Shown here: in pieces, positions 1-6,813 of the stretch
Layout of the letters: every line of letters begins with the position of its first letter
Numbering within the stretch: position 1 is the stretch's first letter
Origin: DASYDU01 sp031403315
GTDB taxonomy: Bacteria > Planctomycetota > Planctomycetia > Pirellulales > Lacipirellulaceae
NCBI GenBank assembly: GCA_031403315.1
Contig: JANNTD010000173.1
Span: 1-16,703, forward strand
Direction: 5' to 3'
Length of the DNA: 16,703 nt
Position numbers and translations under genes: made by a program
The notes under the pieces: model-generated
Told to the model about the DNA's origin: nothing
The model's input: only the letters and a program-made list of their open reading frames with translations
The model's database searches: none

Positions 1-389
1 GCTGGCAGTCGGTCTTAGGCTTTACCCAACCGTTAGCCTTTGCCGATCTAAAGACGCAAAGGGCCATCCAAGCACGACTCTGGCACATTGATTGCTGCCA
101 CTTGTCGACTCGGACCGATCCACTGGTGAATCGATGCCCCGAGAATGCCCCCGAGCCCTGCTTTGGCCCGTTTTTCCGCGATTGGATTTGCAGCCACCGC
201 GTCGAGCCGCCGCCGCAGGAAAAAAATCAGGGAAAACGCCACGGTGGTCCGCGCCGGCGCCAAACCCCGTGCTACCTTTGAACGGCACCGCGAGCACCGA
301 CCGCCTCGCGAGCCAAACGATCCGAGTTGACGACACTTTGTCGTCGCCTCCGTCCGAACCAACACGCCGCCAACTACGACTAAGCCACC
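1..389. other. Gene-free stretch at the window start
   Basis: I see no supportable gene here. Open frames exist on both strands, but their translations are Arg/Pro/Ala-rich, show no motifs, and run across the opposite strand of the BON gene. Two small inverted repeats are visible: CCTTTGC (37-43) with GCAAAGG (56-62), and GACGACA (329-335) with TGTCGTC (339-345). The second has a 3-base loop and lies 44 bases upstream of the BON start, so it could be a leader hairpin. No convincing -35/-10 pair was found. Confidence 0.5.
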
Positions 390-617
390 ATGAACGCAAC
401 CCACGCACCCACGCCGTTGTTCGATCGAATTCACAGTGCTCTGTCGACCAACCCGTTCGTGCCGAGTCGCCAAGTTAGCGTCGAGGCGGCCGATGGTCGG
501 GTGGTGCTCAAAGGAAACGTCGGCAGCTTTTTCCAGAAGCAGATGGCACAAGAGGCCATTCGCCGCGTCGACGGCGTGCAGTTGATCGACAATCTGCTGG
601 AAGTGACGTGGGCGTAA
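390..617 (+). CDS. Single BON-domain small protein
   Basis: This 75-residue protein is almost entirely one BON (bacterial OsmY and nodulation) domain, a small alpha/beta fold thought to bind phospholipids or other ligands. The visible pattern is typical: an N-terminal helix (LFDRIHSAL), the strand-turn-strand VSVEAADGRVVLKGNV, a helix (QKQMAQEAIRRVDGV), and a closing strand (LIDNLLEVTW). There is no signal peptide or membrane segment, so it is probably cytoplasmic, unlike the exported OsmY type. The ATG at 390 is chosen because the domain begins about 8 residues later; no Shine-Dalgarno site precedes it. It converges on the phosphatase gene, with 83 bases between the stops. The family call is fairly secure; the cellular role is unknown. 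Confidence 0.8.
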   Translation: MNATHAPTPLFDRIHSALSTNPFVPSRQVSVEAADGRVVLKGNVGSFFQKQMAQEAIRRVDGVQLIDNLLEVTWA

Positions 618-700
618 GCCGCGCTCCGCTCCGGCCGGTGAACCGGCTTCCGCGTCGCGGCTAACGAGAGCCGCCGCTTGCGGTTTAGCTTCTCTCTCTG
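618..700. terminator. Hairpin-rich convergent intergenic region
   Basis: Three short inverted repeats are packed between two converging genes: GCCGGT/ACCGGC (634-639 and 642-647), CCGC/GCGG (650-653 and 657-660), and CCGC/GCGG (671-674 and 680-683). None is followed by a clean T-tract, although a pyrimidine-rich TTTAGCTTCTCTCTCT run follows the last on the plus strand. A bidirectional terminator is likely from the convergent setting. A dispersed intergenic repeat is the alternative. Confidence 0.4.
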
Positions 701-2377
701 CTATTCCACTCTTCCGAAACACGCCAGGCACATGTCGTCGCTCTGGGCGTGGCCGTCGACGAATTTGCTGACGTCATCCAGAATGTGCTGGCCGAGGTCG
801 TTCACGCTGACGGCCGAGGAACTGACCTGCTCCATCAGCCGCTCCAGGCCGTAGAGATCGCGGTCGGAGTTCATCGCCTCGCTGAAGCCGTCGGTGAAGA
901 TCGTCACGAAATCGCCCGGTTCCAACGTGCGATGTTCCGCCACGTAAGTCATGTCGGCGGCCACGCCGAGCGGCAGGCCGGCCGTTTCCTCGCCGACCGC
1001 TTCAATCACTCCGCCGCTGCGACGCAAGAGCGGGGCCATGTGGCCGGCGTTCACTAGCGACAGCCGGTGCGATTTTGGATCGACCACGGCCACGATCATG
1101 GTCACGAATTTGTCCTCCCAATCGGCGTTCGAGAAGCCGGTATTGATCTTCTCGACGGCCAACGCCGGATCGTCGACGCTTGCCAGCAGAAACCGCACGT
1201 CGCTCGAGAGCCGCGCCATGAGCAGTGCTGCCGACACGCCTTTGCCGGCCACATCGCCGACGATCACCGCGAACCGGTCGTCGGGCAACTGCACATAGTC
1301 GTAGTAATCGCCGCCGACCTGCCGGGCCGATTGGTAGTAGTCGAAGAAGCAGTAGCCCGGCACCTGCGGCGGCTGCGACGGCAACAGCGCCCGCTGCATC
1401 CGCCGCGCGAGTTCCAGGTCGCGCTCGAGCCCCCGCTGGGCCATTGCCTGCTCGTGCATCTTGGCGTTTTCCAGCGACATGGCGGCCTGGCTCGCGACGC
1501 CGGCGAGCACTTCCAGATCTTCGTCCGTAAATCGGCTCTTCTGGTTCATCGTGTCGATTTGAATCACGCCTAGCGGCTCGCCTTCGCCGCCGATCATCGG
1601 GGCGCAGATCATCGAGCGGATGGCAAAATCAGCGATGCTCTGGGCCATGTTGAACCGCTCGTCGCTCGAAGCGTCGGCCGAGAGAATCGCCTTGCGCGAT
1701 GTGATCGCCTCCTCGACGATCGTGCGGCTGATCCGGGTCCGCTGCTCGTCGCCCTCGCGGCGATTCTTCACGGCGACCGGCACCAGCGGCCCGTCTGGCT
1801 TGGGTCGCATCACGACAAAGCCCCGGTCCGCCTGCACGAAAATCTTGAACAAGCTGTCGAGCAACTTGGGCAGAATCTCCTCAACCGACATCGCTTTGCC
1901 GAGATTGTTGGTGATCTCCAAGAGCGCCGAGAGCTTGACCTCGGGCTTGGCCGAGAGCCGCCAACTGGCCGAGCCGCCACCACCGACGTCGAACGTCGCC
2001 ATCACGCTGGCGCGGGCCGCCTCGGTCGAGTCGTCCTCCATCAGATCCAACAGGCCGGTGTCTTCGCCGATGGTGGCCCCGGCTCGGTGGTCGCCGTGGA
2101 AGCGGAGCGTCTGGCCACAGATCAAGAGTTTGTCGCCGTCGCGCAGGGGCGCCCGTTTCACCACCCGTTCGTCGTTGAGGAAGGTGCCGTTGCGGCTCTC
2201 GAGGTCCTCGACGAAGAAATTGTCCCGCTCGCGGACGATGGCCGCGTGCCGACGGCTGACGGCGGCCACGTCGAGCGGCACGTCGCAATCGCTGTTGCGG
2301 CCGATGATCGCCCGATCGCGGTCGATCGCATACCGCGTCGCCGGAGAACCCTGTCGTACAAGTTCTAAAAAAGCCAT
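701..2377 (-). CDS. FHA-GAF-PP2C (SpoIIE/RsbU-type) serine phosphatase
   Basis: This 558-residue protein has three modules. The N-terminal FHA domain (about 1-100) recognises phosphothreonine; its GR..S (26-29), SRRH (41-44) and NGT (63-65) are visible. A GAF domain follows (about 140-310). A helical linker (LERDLELARRMQRALLP) leads into a C-terminal PP2C/SpoIIE phosphatase (about 330-555). Metal-binding motifs are intact: GGDYYD (355-360), GDVAGKG (from 374), FTDGFSEA (Asp496) and DDM (547-549). RsbU-like proteins of this type dephosphorylate anti-anti-sigma factors in partner-switching pathways, here presumably gated by a small ligand (GAF) and by kinase input (FHA). There is no membrane segment, so it is cytosolic. 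No STAS or anti-sigma gene is adjacent, so its target is unknown. Confidence 0.93.
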   Translation of the reverse strand: MAFLELVRQGSPATRYAIDRDRAIIGRNSDCDVPLDVAAVSRRHAAIVRERDNFFVEDLESRNGTFLNDERVVKRAPLRDGDKLLICGQTLRFHGDHRAGATIGEDTGLLDLMEDDSTEAARASVMATFDVGGGGSASWRLSAKPEVKLSALLEITNNLGKAMSVEEILPKLLDSLFKIFVQADRGFVVMRPKPDGPLVPVAVKNRREGDEQRTRISRTIVEEAITSRKAILSADASSDERFNMAQSIADFAIRSMICAPMIGGEGEPLGVIQIDTMNQKSRFTDEDLEVLAGVASQAAMSLENAKMHEQAMAQRGLERDLELARRMQRALLPSQPPQVPGYCFFDYYQSARQVGGDYYDYVQLPDDRFAVIVGDVAGKGVSAALLMARLSSDVRFLLASVDDPALAVEKINTGFSNADWEDKFVTMIVAVVDPKSHRLSLVNAGHMAPLLRRSGGVIEAVGEETAGLPLGVAADMTYVAEHRTLEPGDFVTIFTDGFSEAMNSDRDLYGLERLMEQVSSSAVSVNDLGQHILDDVSKFVDGHAQSDDMCLACFGRVE

Positions 2378-2520
2378 CGCTCGACTGCCCTAGCCAGACC
2401 GCGAGCGACCCACAGAGACGGCGCGTCGCTCGCCGGGCACAGGTGGCGTGACAGAACGCGCCGCACGCGGGCATCGTCTGCCCACAGAAATCCCTGCGCT
2501 TCAGACCGCGCCGTGCCGCT

Positions 2521-2550
2521 ATTTTAGGCCCCGTTTCGCAGCAGCGTCAA
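2521..2550 (-). promoter_or_regulatory. Candidate sigma70 promoter of the FHA-GAF-PP2C gene
   Basis: Read on the minus strand, TTGACG (2550-2545) and TAAAAT (2526-2521) are separated by 18 bases. Each hexamer matches consensus at 5 of 6 positions. The predicted start near 2514 gives a leader of about 137 bases before the ATG at 2377. This is prediction from sequence only. Confidence 0.5.
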
Positions 2551-2645
2551 CCGGCCGCACAACGGCTCAAACGACCGCCGAACCAAGCAGTCGCGGGCAG
2601 CATCGTTCAAGAATGCGTCGGAGAGCGGCGGATGCCGTGCCGCTC

Positions 2646-2674
2646 TTGACCCCCGGCAAACGCCGCCGTAGGGT
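2646..2674 (+). promoter_or_regulatory. Candidate promoter of tRNA-Gln
   Basis: TTGACC (2646-2651) and TAGGGT (2669-2674) are 17 bases apart. The -35 is good; the -10 keeps the T, A and final T positions. It would start transcription about 55-60 bases upstream of the tRNA, leaving a leader for RNase P to remove. Confidence 0.4.
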
Positions 2675-2738
2675 AAGCGATACGGTTTCCTGCCGCCGGG
2701 AGCGGCGATCTCTGCTGCCATGAACGGCGATTCGCTAC

Positions 2739-2809
2739 TGGGGAATGGTGTAACGGTAGCACGAAGGACTCTGACTCCTTTAGTCTAGGTTCAAATCCTA
2801 GTTCCCCAG
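2739..2809 (+). tRNA. tRNA-Gln (anticodon CTG)
   Basis: The 71-base gene folds as a cloverleaf. The acceptor stem TGGGGAA (2739-2745) pairs fully with TTCCCCA (2802-2808), and the discriminator is G2809. The anticodon stem AAGGA/TCCTT encloses the 7-base loop CTCTGAC, so the anticodon is CTG, reading CAG. The T arm CTAGG/CCTAG encloses TTCAAAT, and the D arm contains AACGGTAG. The T1:A72 end pair is characteristic of bacterial tRNA-Gln. CCA is not encoded (the sequence continues CTT), so it must be added after transcription. No T-rich terminator follows. Confidence 0.96.
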
Positions 2810-2866
2810 CTTCGGCTCCCTCTTATCCCTCTTGGGCCGCACTGTCGCTGGCTACGCTGTTGCCGG

Positions 2867-4032
2867 CTAGTTGATGCCCGTCTTGTCGAGCTGTTCTTCG
2901 CCGTTGCGGGTGGCGAGGTTGTTGAAGAGCGTGAGGTCGATGTCGAAGCTCAGGCCGTGCACCGAACCATCGGCGAAGACGGCGTTGATGCCGCCGGTGT
3001 GGGGCGAGCCGAAGTGGTAGACGTTCCACGACCCGCCAACCGAGCCGCCTGCAAAATCGTCGCCAAAGTAGCGGCCGAGATTGTCTGGATCCTGAAATGT
3101 AAACGGGTCCGAATCATTGAGCGGTAGAAAACACGACAATCGCATTGTGTCGGCGTCCCAGCCATCGGACCAACCACGATCGTCGGAGTAGTGCAACACG
3201 CCCGTGTCGTCATAGACGTCGCTGCGGACAAATTTTCCGCGATCATGAAGGTGCTGCTCGTGCCGTCGATAATTTTCGCAAATGTCACCGGGGCAGGAGA
3301 CTTGACCGCTCTGCCAACCCCGCCCGTTTGCAGGACGTCCGTCGTCCAGGGAGTGCGGACAATCACGCCGTCGTAAAGATACGTCGGGGAGCCGGGGTTA
3401 CTCGCCGGAACTGGATATCGCGGCGAACCGGGAACGGCACCGCCAAATGGTTTCAGCAATGTGGTGAGCGTGGGGACGTTAAACGTCTCGTAGTCCTTCA
3501 TGTTGTAGCGGGTGGTGATCGCACCGGTTGCGAAGATTCGTGTCGCGGGCACTGCAGCGGCATAGTCGATCGTCGAGAAAATCTCATTTTCGATGGGATC
3601 GAACGACGTCTTTGCCGGGCGGCGCGAGGGGCAGGCATAAATCGAAATGACCGACTGCTTCATTTCTTTCGTCGACTGGCCGTAAACGGCGCTCTCTTCC
3701 AGATACGGCAAAATCTGGAAACTCCAGGCCATGCCCTGTTTGCCCGGGCCGAGCGGTTTGCCAGTGGCCAAGCCGCCCTCATGCGTGTCTTTCGGAATAA
3801 AAGGACTCCAGCATTGCCCGCCCGTAGGAAACTTTTTGAAGCTGTCGGTGAAATTATGGACCGCGAGGCCAATGTTCTTGAGGTGGTTCACGCATTGTGA
3901 GCGGCGGGCCGATTCGCGGGCGGCTTGGATGGCTGGCAATAACAGCGCCACCAGGATGCCGATGATCGCGATCACGACCAACAACTCGACCAGGGTGAAG
4001 CCCGTCGCGCCACGACGCCGGAATGCGAACAT
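2867..4032 (-). pseudogene. DUF1559 type IV pilin-like (pseudopilin) gene with a -1 frameshift
   Basis: The 5' part encodes a prepilin-type N-terminus (FTLVELLVVIAIIGILVALL after ATG) and the body of a DUF1559/SBP_bac_10 protein, a family expanded in planctomycetes and thought to be exported by a type II secretion/type IV pilus-like system. After AENLS (near 3236) the frame turns into nonsense. The expected C-terminus (DDRGWSDGWD, then HTGGINAVFADGSVHGLSFD) continues in another frame to a stop at 2867. Adding one base to the AAA run at 3230-3232 would restore one protein of about 388 residues (ENFVRSDVYDD). A perfect AGGAGG sits 7 bases before the ATG. It lies 65 bases downstream of a lipoprotein gene on the same strand, a common pairing. 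Recent mutation and sequencing error are equally possible. Confidence 0.85.
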
Positions 4033-4039
4033 GGTTCAG

Positions 4040-4045
4040 CCTCCT
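4040..4045 (-). promoter_or_regulatory. Strong Shine-Dalgarno site of the DUF1559 gene
   Basis: AGGAGG on the minus strand with a 7-base spacer to the ATG at 4032. It fixes the start. It is notable because most genes in this window have no clear Shine-Dalgarno site. Confidence 0.85.
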
Positions 4046-4097
4046 GTTTTCACCGCAGAATGATCCAATACAAGGAATGCAATGAAAATGAAATTAA

Positions 4098-4547
4098 CTA
4101 GCGCCCGCCGCCGACAACCGATTGCAACTTGGCATCGTCGATCGAAGCGAAGCCGCCCCGTTCGGTAACTGCCACTCGCTTGCCGTCTGCCGCGGCGCTC
4201 TCATACGCAACCAATCGGGTCCCGTCGACCTGCACCGGCCCACTGCCATAGGCAACGACCCACGGCGTGCCGCTTTTTGGAGATTTCAGTATTCCGTCGG
4301 CGTCGATCCCACCCGCGTCGAGCCGCTCCTGTTTCGTTGCAAGGAACTCGCGAAACTCCGCCTCGTCTTTCGGCGGGCGGCCACCGTGTTCGCTCGAAAA
4401 CTCTTGATAGAACACCGCCAGCGCCCGCGGACCCAGCATGTCAACTTTTTGCGAACTAGCCGTAGAACTGCCGCTGCCGCTACAGCCGGCGCAGAGACAA
4501 AACGCGTAGGCGCACATGCAGCAAACCGCCGCCAACCACCGAGTCAA
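4098..4547 (-). CDS. Small Cys-rich-signal lipoprotein upstream of DUF1559
   Basis: With a TTG start at 4547 this gives 149 residues: a short basic n-region (TRW), a hydrophobic stretch, and a lipobox-like LCAGC with the putative lipidated Cys22. The mature part contains ALAVFYQEFSSEHGGRPPKDEAEFREFL, then GILKSPKSGTPWVVAYG and a Gly-rich end. Small lipoproteins of this sort commonly accompany DUF1559 genes in planctomycetes; I know no assigned biochemical role. Lipobox position -3 is Cys instead of Leu, and six cysteines crowd the signal region. The start is uncertain: GTG at 4571 and ATG at 4517 are in frame, and none has a good Shine-Dalgarno site. The frame is also open further upstream, but through the hairpin leader and into purB. 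It is probably co-transcribed with the DUF1559 gene. Confidence 0.72.
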   Translation of the reverse strand: MTRWLAAVCCMCAYAFCLCAGCSGSGSSTASSQKVDMLGPRALAVFYQEFSSEHGGRPPKDEAEFREFLATKQERLDAGGIDADGILKSPKSGTPWVVAYGSGPVQVDGTRLVAYESAAADGKRVAVTERGGFASIDDAKLQSVVGGGR

Positions 4548-4628
4548 CGCTATTGAAATAGCCTGTGCCACGTACTTTGGGCGCAGCAAACGCCACTGCC
4601 GAGGAAAAGGAAACCGCCATTCGGCTGC

Positions 4629-4668
4629 CCGTCGGATGCGACACAAACCCCACCGTCGCATCCGACGG
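4629..4668. repeat. Perfect 14-bp inverted repeat in the lipoprotein leader
   Basis: CCGTCGGATGCGAC (4629-4642) and its exact reverse complement (4655-4668) flank a 12-base loop. It lies about 30 bases downstream of the predicted transcription start and 80-120 bases upstream of the lipoprotein start, so it should form a stable hairpin in that mRNA leader. No T-tract follows on either strand, which argues against a standard terminator. Confidence 0.85.
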
Positions 4669-4704
4669 CCACATTCGACGCAGCCTAACACCATCCAGTA
4701 AAGT

Positions 4705-4733
4705 AGTTTACACGCTAACTCAGAATGAGACAA
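4705..4733 (-). promoter_or_regulatory. Candidate sigma70 promoter of the lipoprotein-DUF1559 unit
   Basis: On the minus strand, TTGTCT (4733-4728) and TAAACT (4710-4705) are 17 bases apart; both hexamers match consensus at 4 of 6 positions. The site sits in the purB-lipoprotein gap, 23 bases beyond the purB stop, in the most AT-rich part of the gap. Confidence 0.5.
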
Positions 4734-4755
4734 GCGTTTTTTCGGCCCGCCGTAA

Positions 4756-6180
4756 CTAAACGCGAATTTCGGTGGCCGGCCGCGAATTGCCGTAGCGGCT
4801 CTGGATTGGAGCCACGATTTCGGTGAGAAATTCGTCGACTTGCTCGGCGCTGCGGCCGGTGAGGGCCGCGGGGGCGATTGCCGCGTCGAGGTCGAGCTGG
4901 GCGAAGGCTTTGTCGCTTTGGAGCCGCTGGAGGAGGTCATTTTCGCCGCCTTGCTCTTTGACGACGGCCGCCGCGGCCTGGCTGTGTTGACGGATGCGTT
5001 CGTGCAGCTCTTGGCGATCGCCGCCCGCCGCCACGGCCGCCATGAGGATGTTTTCGGTCGCCATGAACGGCAGCTCCTCGCGCAAGTGCCGAGCGATTAC
5101 TTGCGGATAGACCACGAGGCCGGTCGCCACGTTTTGATAGAGCACCAGCACCGCGTCGACGGCCAGGAACGCTTGCGGCAGCACTAGTCGGCGGTTGGCG
5201 CTGTCGTCGAGCGTGCGCTCCATCCACTGGGTGGCGTGCGTTTCGGCCGCATTGGCAGGGAGGCTCATGGCGAATCGCGCGAGGCCGCAGATCCGTTCGC
5301 AGCGCATCGGGTTGCGTTTGTAGGCCATCGCGGAGGAACCGATCTGGTCGGCTTCGAATGGCTCTTCGACTTCTTTGCGATTGGCAAGTAGCCGCAGATC
5401 GGTGGCCGCCTTGTGGGCACTCGTGGCAACGCCGGCGAGGGTATTGAGCACTTGGGCGTCGATCTTGCGCGAGTAAGTCTGCCCGGTGACGGCGTAAGTT
5501 TCGGCAAAACCCATCTTCTTCGCCACGAGCCGCTCGAGTTGGCGAACTTTCTTGTGATCGCCGTCGAAGAGTTTCAAAAAGCTGGCCTGCGTGCCGGTCG
5601 TGCCTTTGACGCTGCGAGCCTTGAGCGCGGCGATGCGGTGCTCGATTTCAGCCAGATCGAGGGCCAAATCGTAGGCCCACAGGCACGCGCGGCGGCCGAC
5701 CGTCGTCGGCTGGGCGGGCTGAAAATGCGTGAAACCGAGCGTCGCCAGTTCGCGGTGCTCGCGGGCAAAGTCGGCAAGCGCCACGATCACTGCCGCCAGC
5801 CGCCCGGCAATCATCTGGAGCGACTCGCGGATGAGTATGAGATCCGTGTTGTCGGTGACGTAGCAACTAGTGGCACCAAGATGGATGATCGGGCGGGCCG
5901 TCGGGCACTGGTCGCCGTAGGCATGCACGTGGGCCATCACGTCGTGCCGCAATTTGCGTTCGTAGCGGTTGGCGGCGTCGAAGTCGATCGTGTCGACCTC
6001 TGACTTTAGTTCCGCGATTTGTGCGGCCGTCACCGGCAGGCCCAGTTCCGCTTCCGCCTCGGCGAGCCAGACCCACAATTTCCGCCAGGTGCTGAACTTC
6101 CGCTGGTCGCCCCACAGCGTCGCCATCTCGCGCGAGGCGTAGCGCGAAATCAACGGGTTGTCGTAAATGTCGTGCGGCAT
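4756..6180 (-). CDS. purB: Adenylosuccinate lyase
   Basis: This 474-residue enzyme catalyses two steps of purine synthesis: SAICAR to AICAR plus fumarate, and adenylosuccinate to AMP plus fumarate. The fumarase/aspartase superfamily signature GSSAMAYKRNP lies near residues 280-290 (the usual Pro after Met is Ala). HLGATSCYVTDNTD and THFQPAQPTTVGRR, which carry catalytic-site residues, are also present. Length is normal for the family. The ATG at 6180 (MPHDIYDNPLISRYA) is preferred: an in-frame ATG at 6237 would add 19 residues encoded by an intergenic repeat. No Shine-Dalgarno site is visible. It follows the small membrane-protein gene on the same strand, with a 114-base gap holding an inverted repeat. 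The enzyme is cytosolic and expected to be essential. Confidence 0.96.
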   Translation of the reverse strand: MPHDIYDNPLISRYASREMATLWGDQRKFSTWRKLWVWLAEAEAELGLPVTAAQIAELKSEVDTIDFDAANRYERKLRHDVMAHVHAYGDQCPTARPIIHLGATSCYVTDNTDLILIRESLQMIAGRLAAVIVALADFAREHRELATLGFTHFQPAQPTTVGRRACLWAYDLALDLAEIEHRIAALKARSVKGTTGTQASFLKLFDGDHKKVRQLERLVAKKMGFAETYAVTGQTYSRKIDAQVLNTLAGVATSAHKAATDLRLLANRKEVEEPFEADQIGSSAMAYKRNPMRCERICGLARFAMSLPANAAETHATQWMERTLDDSANRRLVLPQAFLAVDAVLVLYQNVATGLVVYPQVIARHLREELPFMATENILMAAVAAGGDRQELHERIRQHSQAAAAVVKEQGGENDLLQRLQSDKAFAQLDLDAAIAPAALTGRSAEQVDEFLTEIVAPIQSRYGNSRPATEIRV

Positions 6181-6184
6181 GGAA

Positions 6185-6294
6185 AAGTCGAGGGTCCAGG
6201 GTCGAGAGTCTAGGGCCAGCAAGATTGTCTTTGGCAATCGATGGTTCGCAAGTCGGTGTCTCGCGTCTGGCTCTCGACTCTAGACGCTCGACTT
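6185..6294. repeat. Imperfect 24-bp inverted repeat of CTCTCGAC-type units
   Basis: The 24 bases at 6185-6208 and 6271-6294 are reverse complements at 21 of 24 positions. Each arm is built from degenerate short units such as TCGAG.GTC and CTCTCGACTCTAGAC. The repeat fills the gap between the small membrane-protein gene and purB and reaches to 4 bases from the purB start. It looks like an intergenic repeat family rather than a gene part. Confidence 0.75.
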
Positions 6295-6537
6295 CTATTC
6301 CACTTCGTCCGCGGGTCGCTCGTCGCCCAACGCCATGATCGCCAGCGTCACCAACAAGCCGACCAAGCACACCAGCCAAGTGACTTGGCAGGCCGTGCCG
6401 ACGTAGCCGACGACCGTCGCCCCGGCCGCGTCGCCCATTGCCTTCAATAAGCCGACCACCCACACCAGCACGGCCGCGACCATCGGCAGCGCCAGTACCA
6501 GCACGAGCAAGGTTTTGACGGCGTTTCGCAGCGTCAT
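6295..6537 (-). CDS. Small two-helix membrane protein of unknown function
   Basis: This is an 80-residue protein with a basic start (MTLRNAVK), a first hydrophobic helix (about residues 9-31, LLVLVLALPMVAAVLVWVVG), a short Gly/Ala loop, a second helix (about 46-70), and an acidic tail ending in DERPADEVE. It is predicted to lie in the inner membrane with both ends in the cytoplasm. I do not recognise a family. Its stop is only 1 base from the outer edge of the inverted repeat that separates it from purB. No Shine-Dalgarno site precedes the ATG at 6537. The clear hydrophobic pattern makes it more likely real than other small frames in this GC-rich DNA. Confidence 0.65.
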   Translation of the reverse strand: MTLRNAVKTLLVLVLALPMVAAVLVWVVGLLKAMGDAAGATVVGYVGTACQVTWLVCLVGLLVTLAIMALGDERPADEVE

Positions 6538-6741
6538 GGCGAGAGACCCAGGTGTTCAGCGGCGGCCGCCACCGTTTTCGCCCAGCCGGCCCACGGTGTC
6601 AATGCGTGGGCCGTTGGCGTCGTCGGCCACGACGAATGTCGCTGGACACCGCGTTTGCCAACAGGTTCGGCGTGGCCGCCGGCGCTAACGGACGATCCGG
6701 TTGTGAGGAATGTACACACTCGCTTCGCGGCAATTGCCAGA

Positions 6742-6769
6742 TTGACCAAACGCCACGCGAAACGACAAT
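6742..6769 (+). promoter_or_regulatory. Candidate promoter of the hydrolase-like gene
   Basis: TTGACC (6742-6747) and GACAAT (6764-6769) are 16 bases apart, ending 44 bases before the GTG start at 6814. The hexamers match consensus at 5 and 4 of 6 positions. An AGAGG motif 8 bases before the GTG is a reasonable ribosome-binding site. Confidence 0.4.
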
Positions 6770-6813
6770 GAAACAGGGCCCTTCAACGGACACACGGCGG
6801 AAGAGGCAAGTTC

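Larger units (their letters stand above)
2378..2738. other. Intergenic region between phosphatase and tRNA-Gln
   Basis: No gene is supported in this stretch; translations are low-complexity and Arg-rich. It contains candidate promoters in both directions: a minus-strand one for the phosphatase (2521-2550) and a plus-strand one for the tRNA (2646-2674). Nothing else stands out. Confidence 0.5.

Noticed and set aside
48..731. Minus-strand open frame of 227 codons at the window start
   Set aside because: It covers the antisense of the BON gene and the convergent gap, has no recognisable motif, and the BON reading is far better supported.
2739..2809. tRNA-Gln as an integration site of a mobile element
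   Set aside because: No integrase gene and no duplicated copy of the tRNA 3' end were seen in the window.
4548..4940. Longer upstream starts for the lipoprotein frame
   Set aside because: The frame is open into the antisense frame of the purB end and through the leader hairpin; the translation there is Arg/Trp-rich and would bury the lipoprotein signal inside the protein.
6181..6237. N-terminal extension of PurB to an ATG at 6237
   Set aside because: The extra 19 residues are encoded by the intergenic inverted repeat and do not resemble adenylosuccinate lyase; the family N-terminus fits the ATG at 6180.
6534..6749. Minus-strand 71-codon frame whose stop overlaps the ATG of the small membrane protein (ATGA)
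   Set aside because: The ATGA overlap is suggestive of coupling, but the peptide has no motif or hydrophobic pattern, no ribosome-binding site was seen, and its upstream part overlaps the candidate promoter region of the divergent gene.
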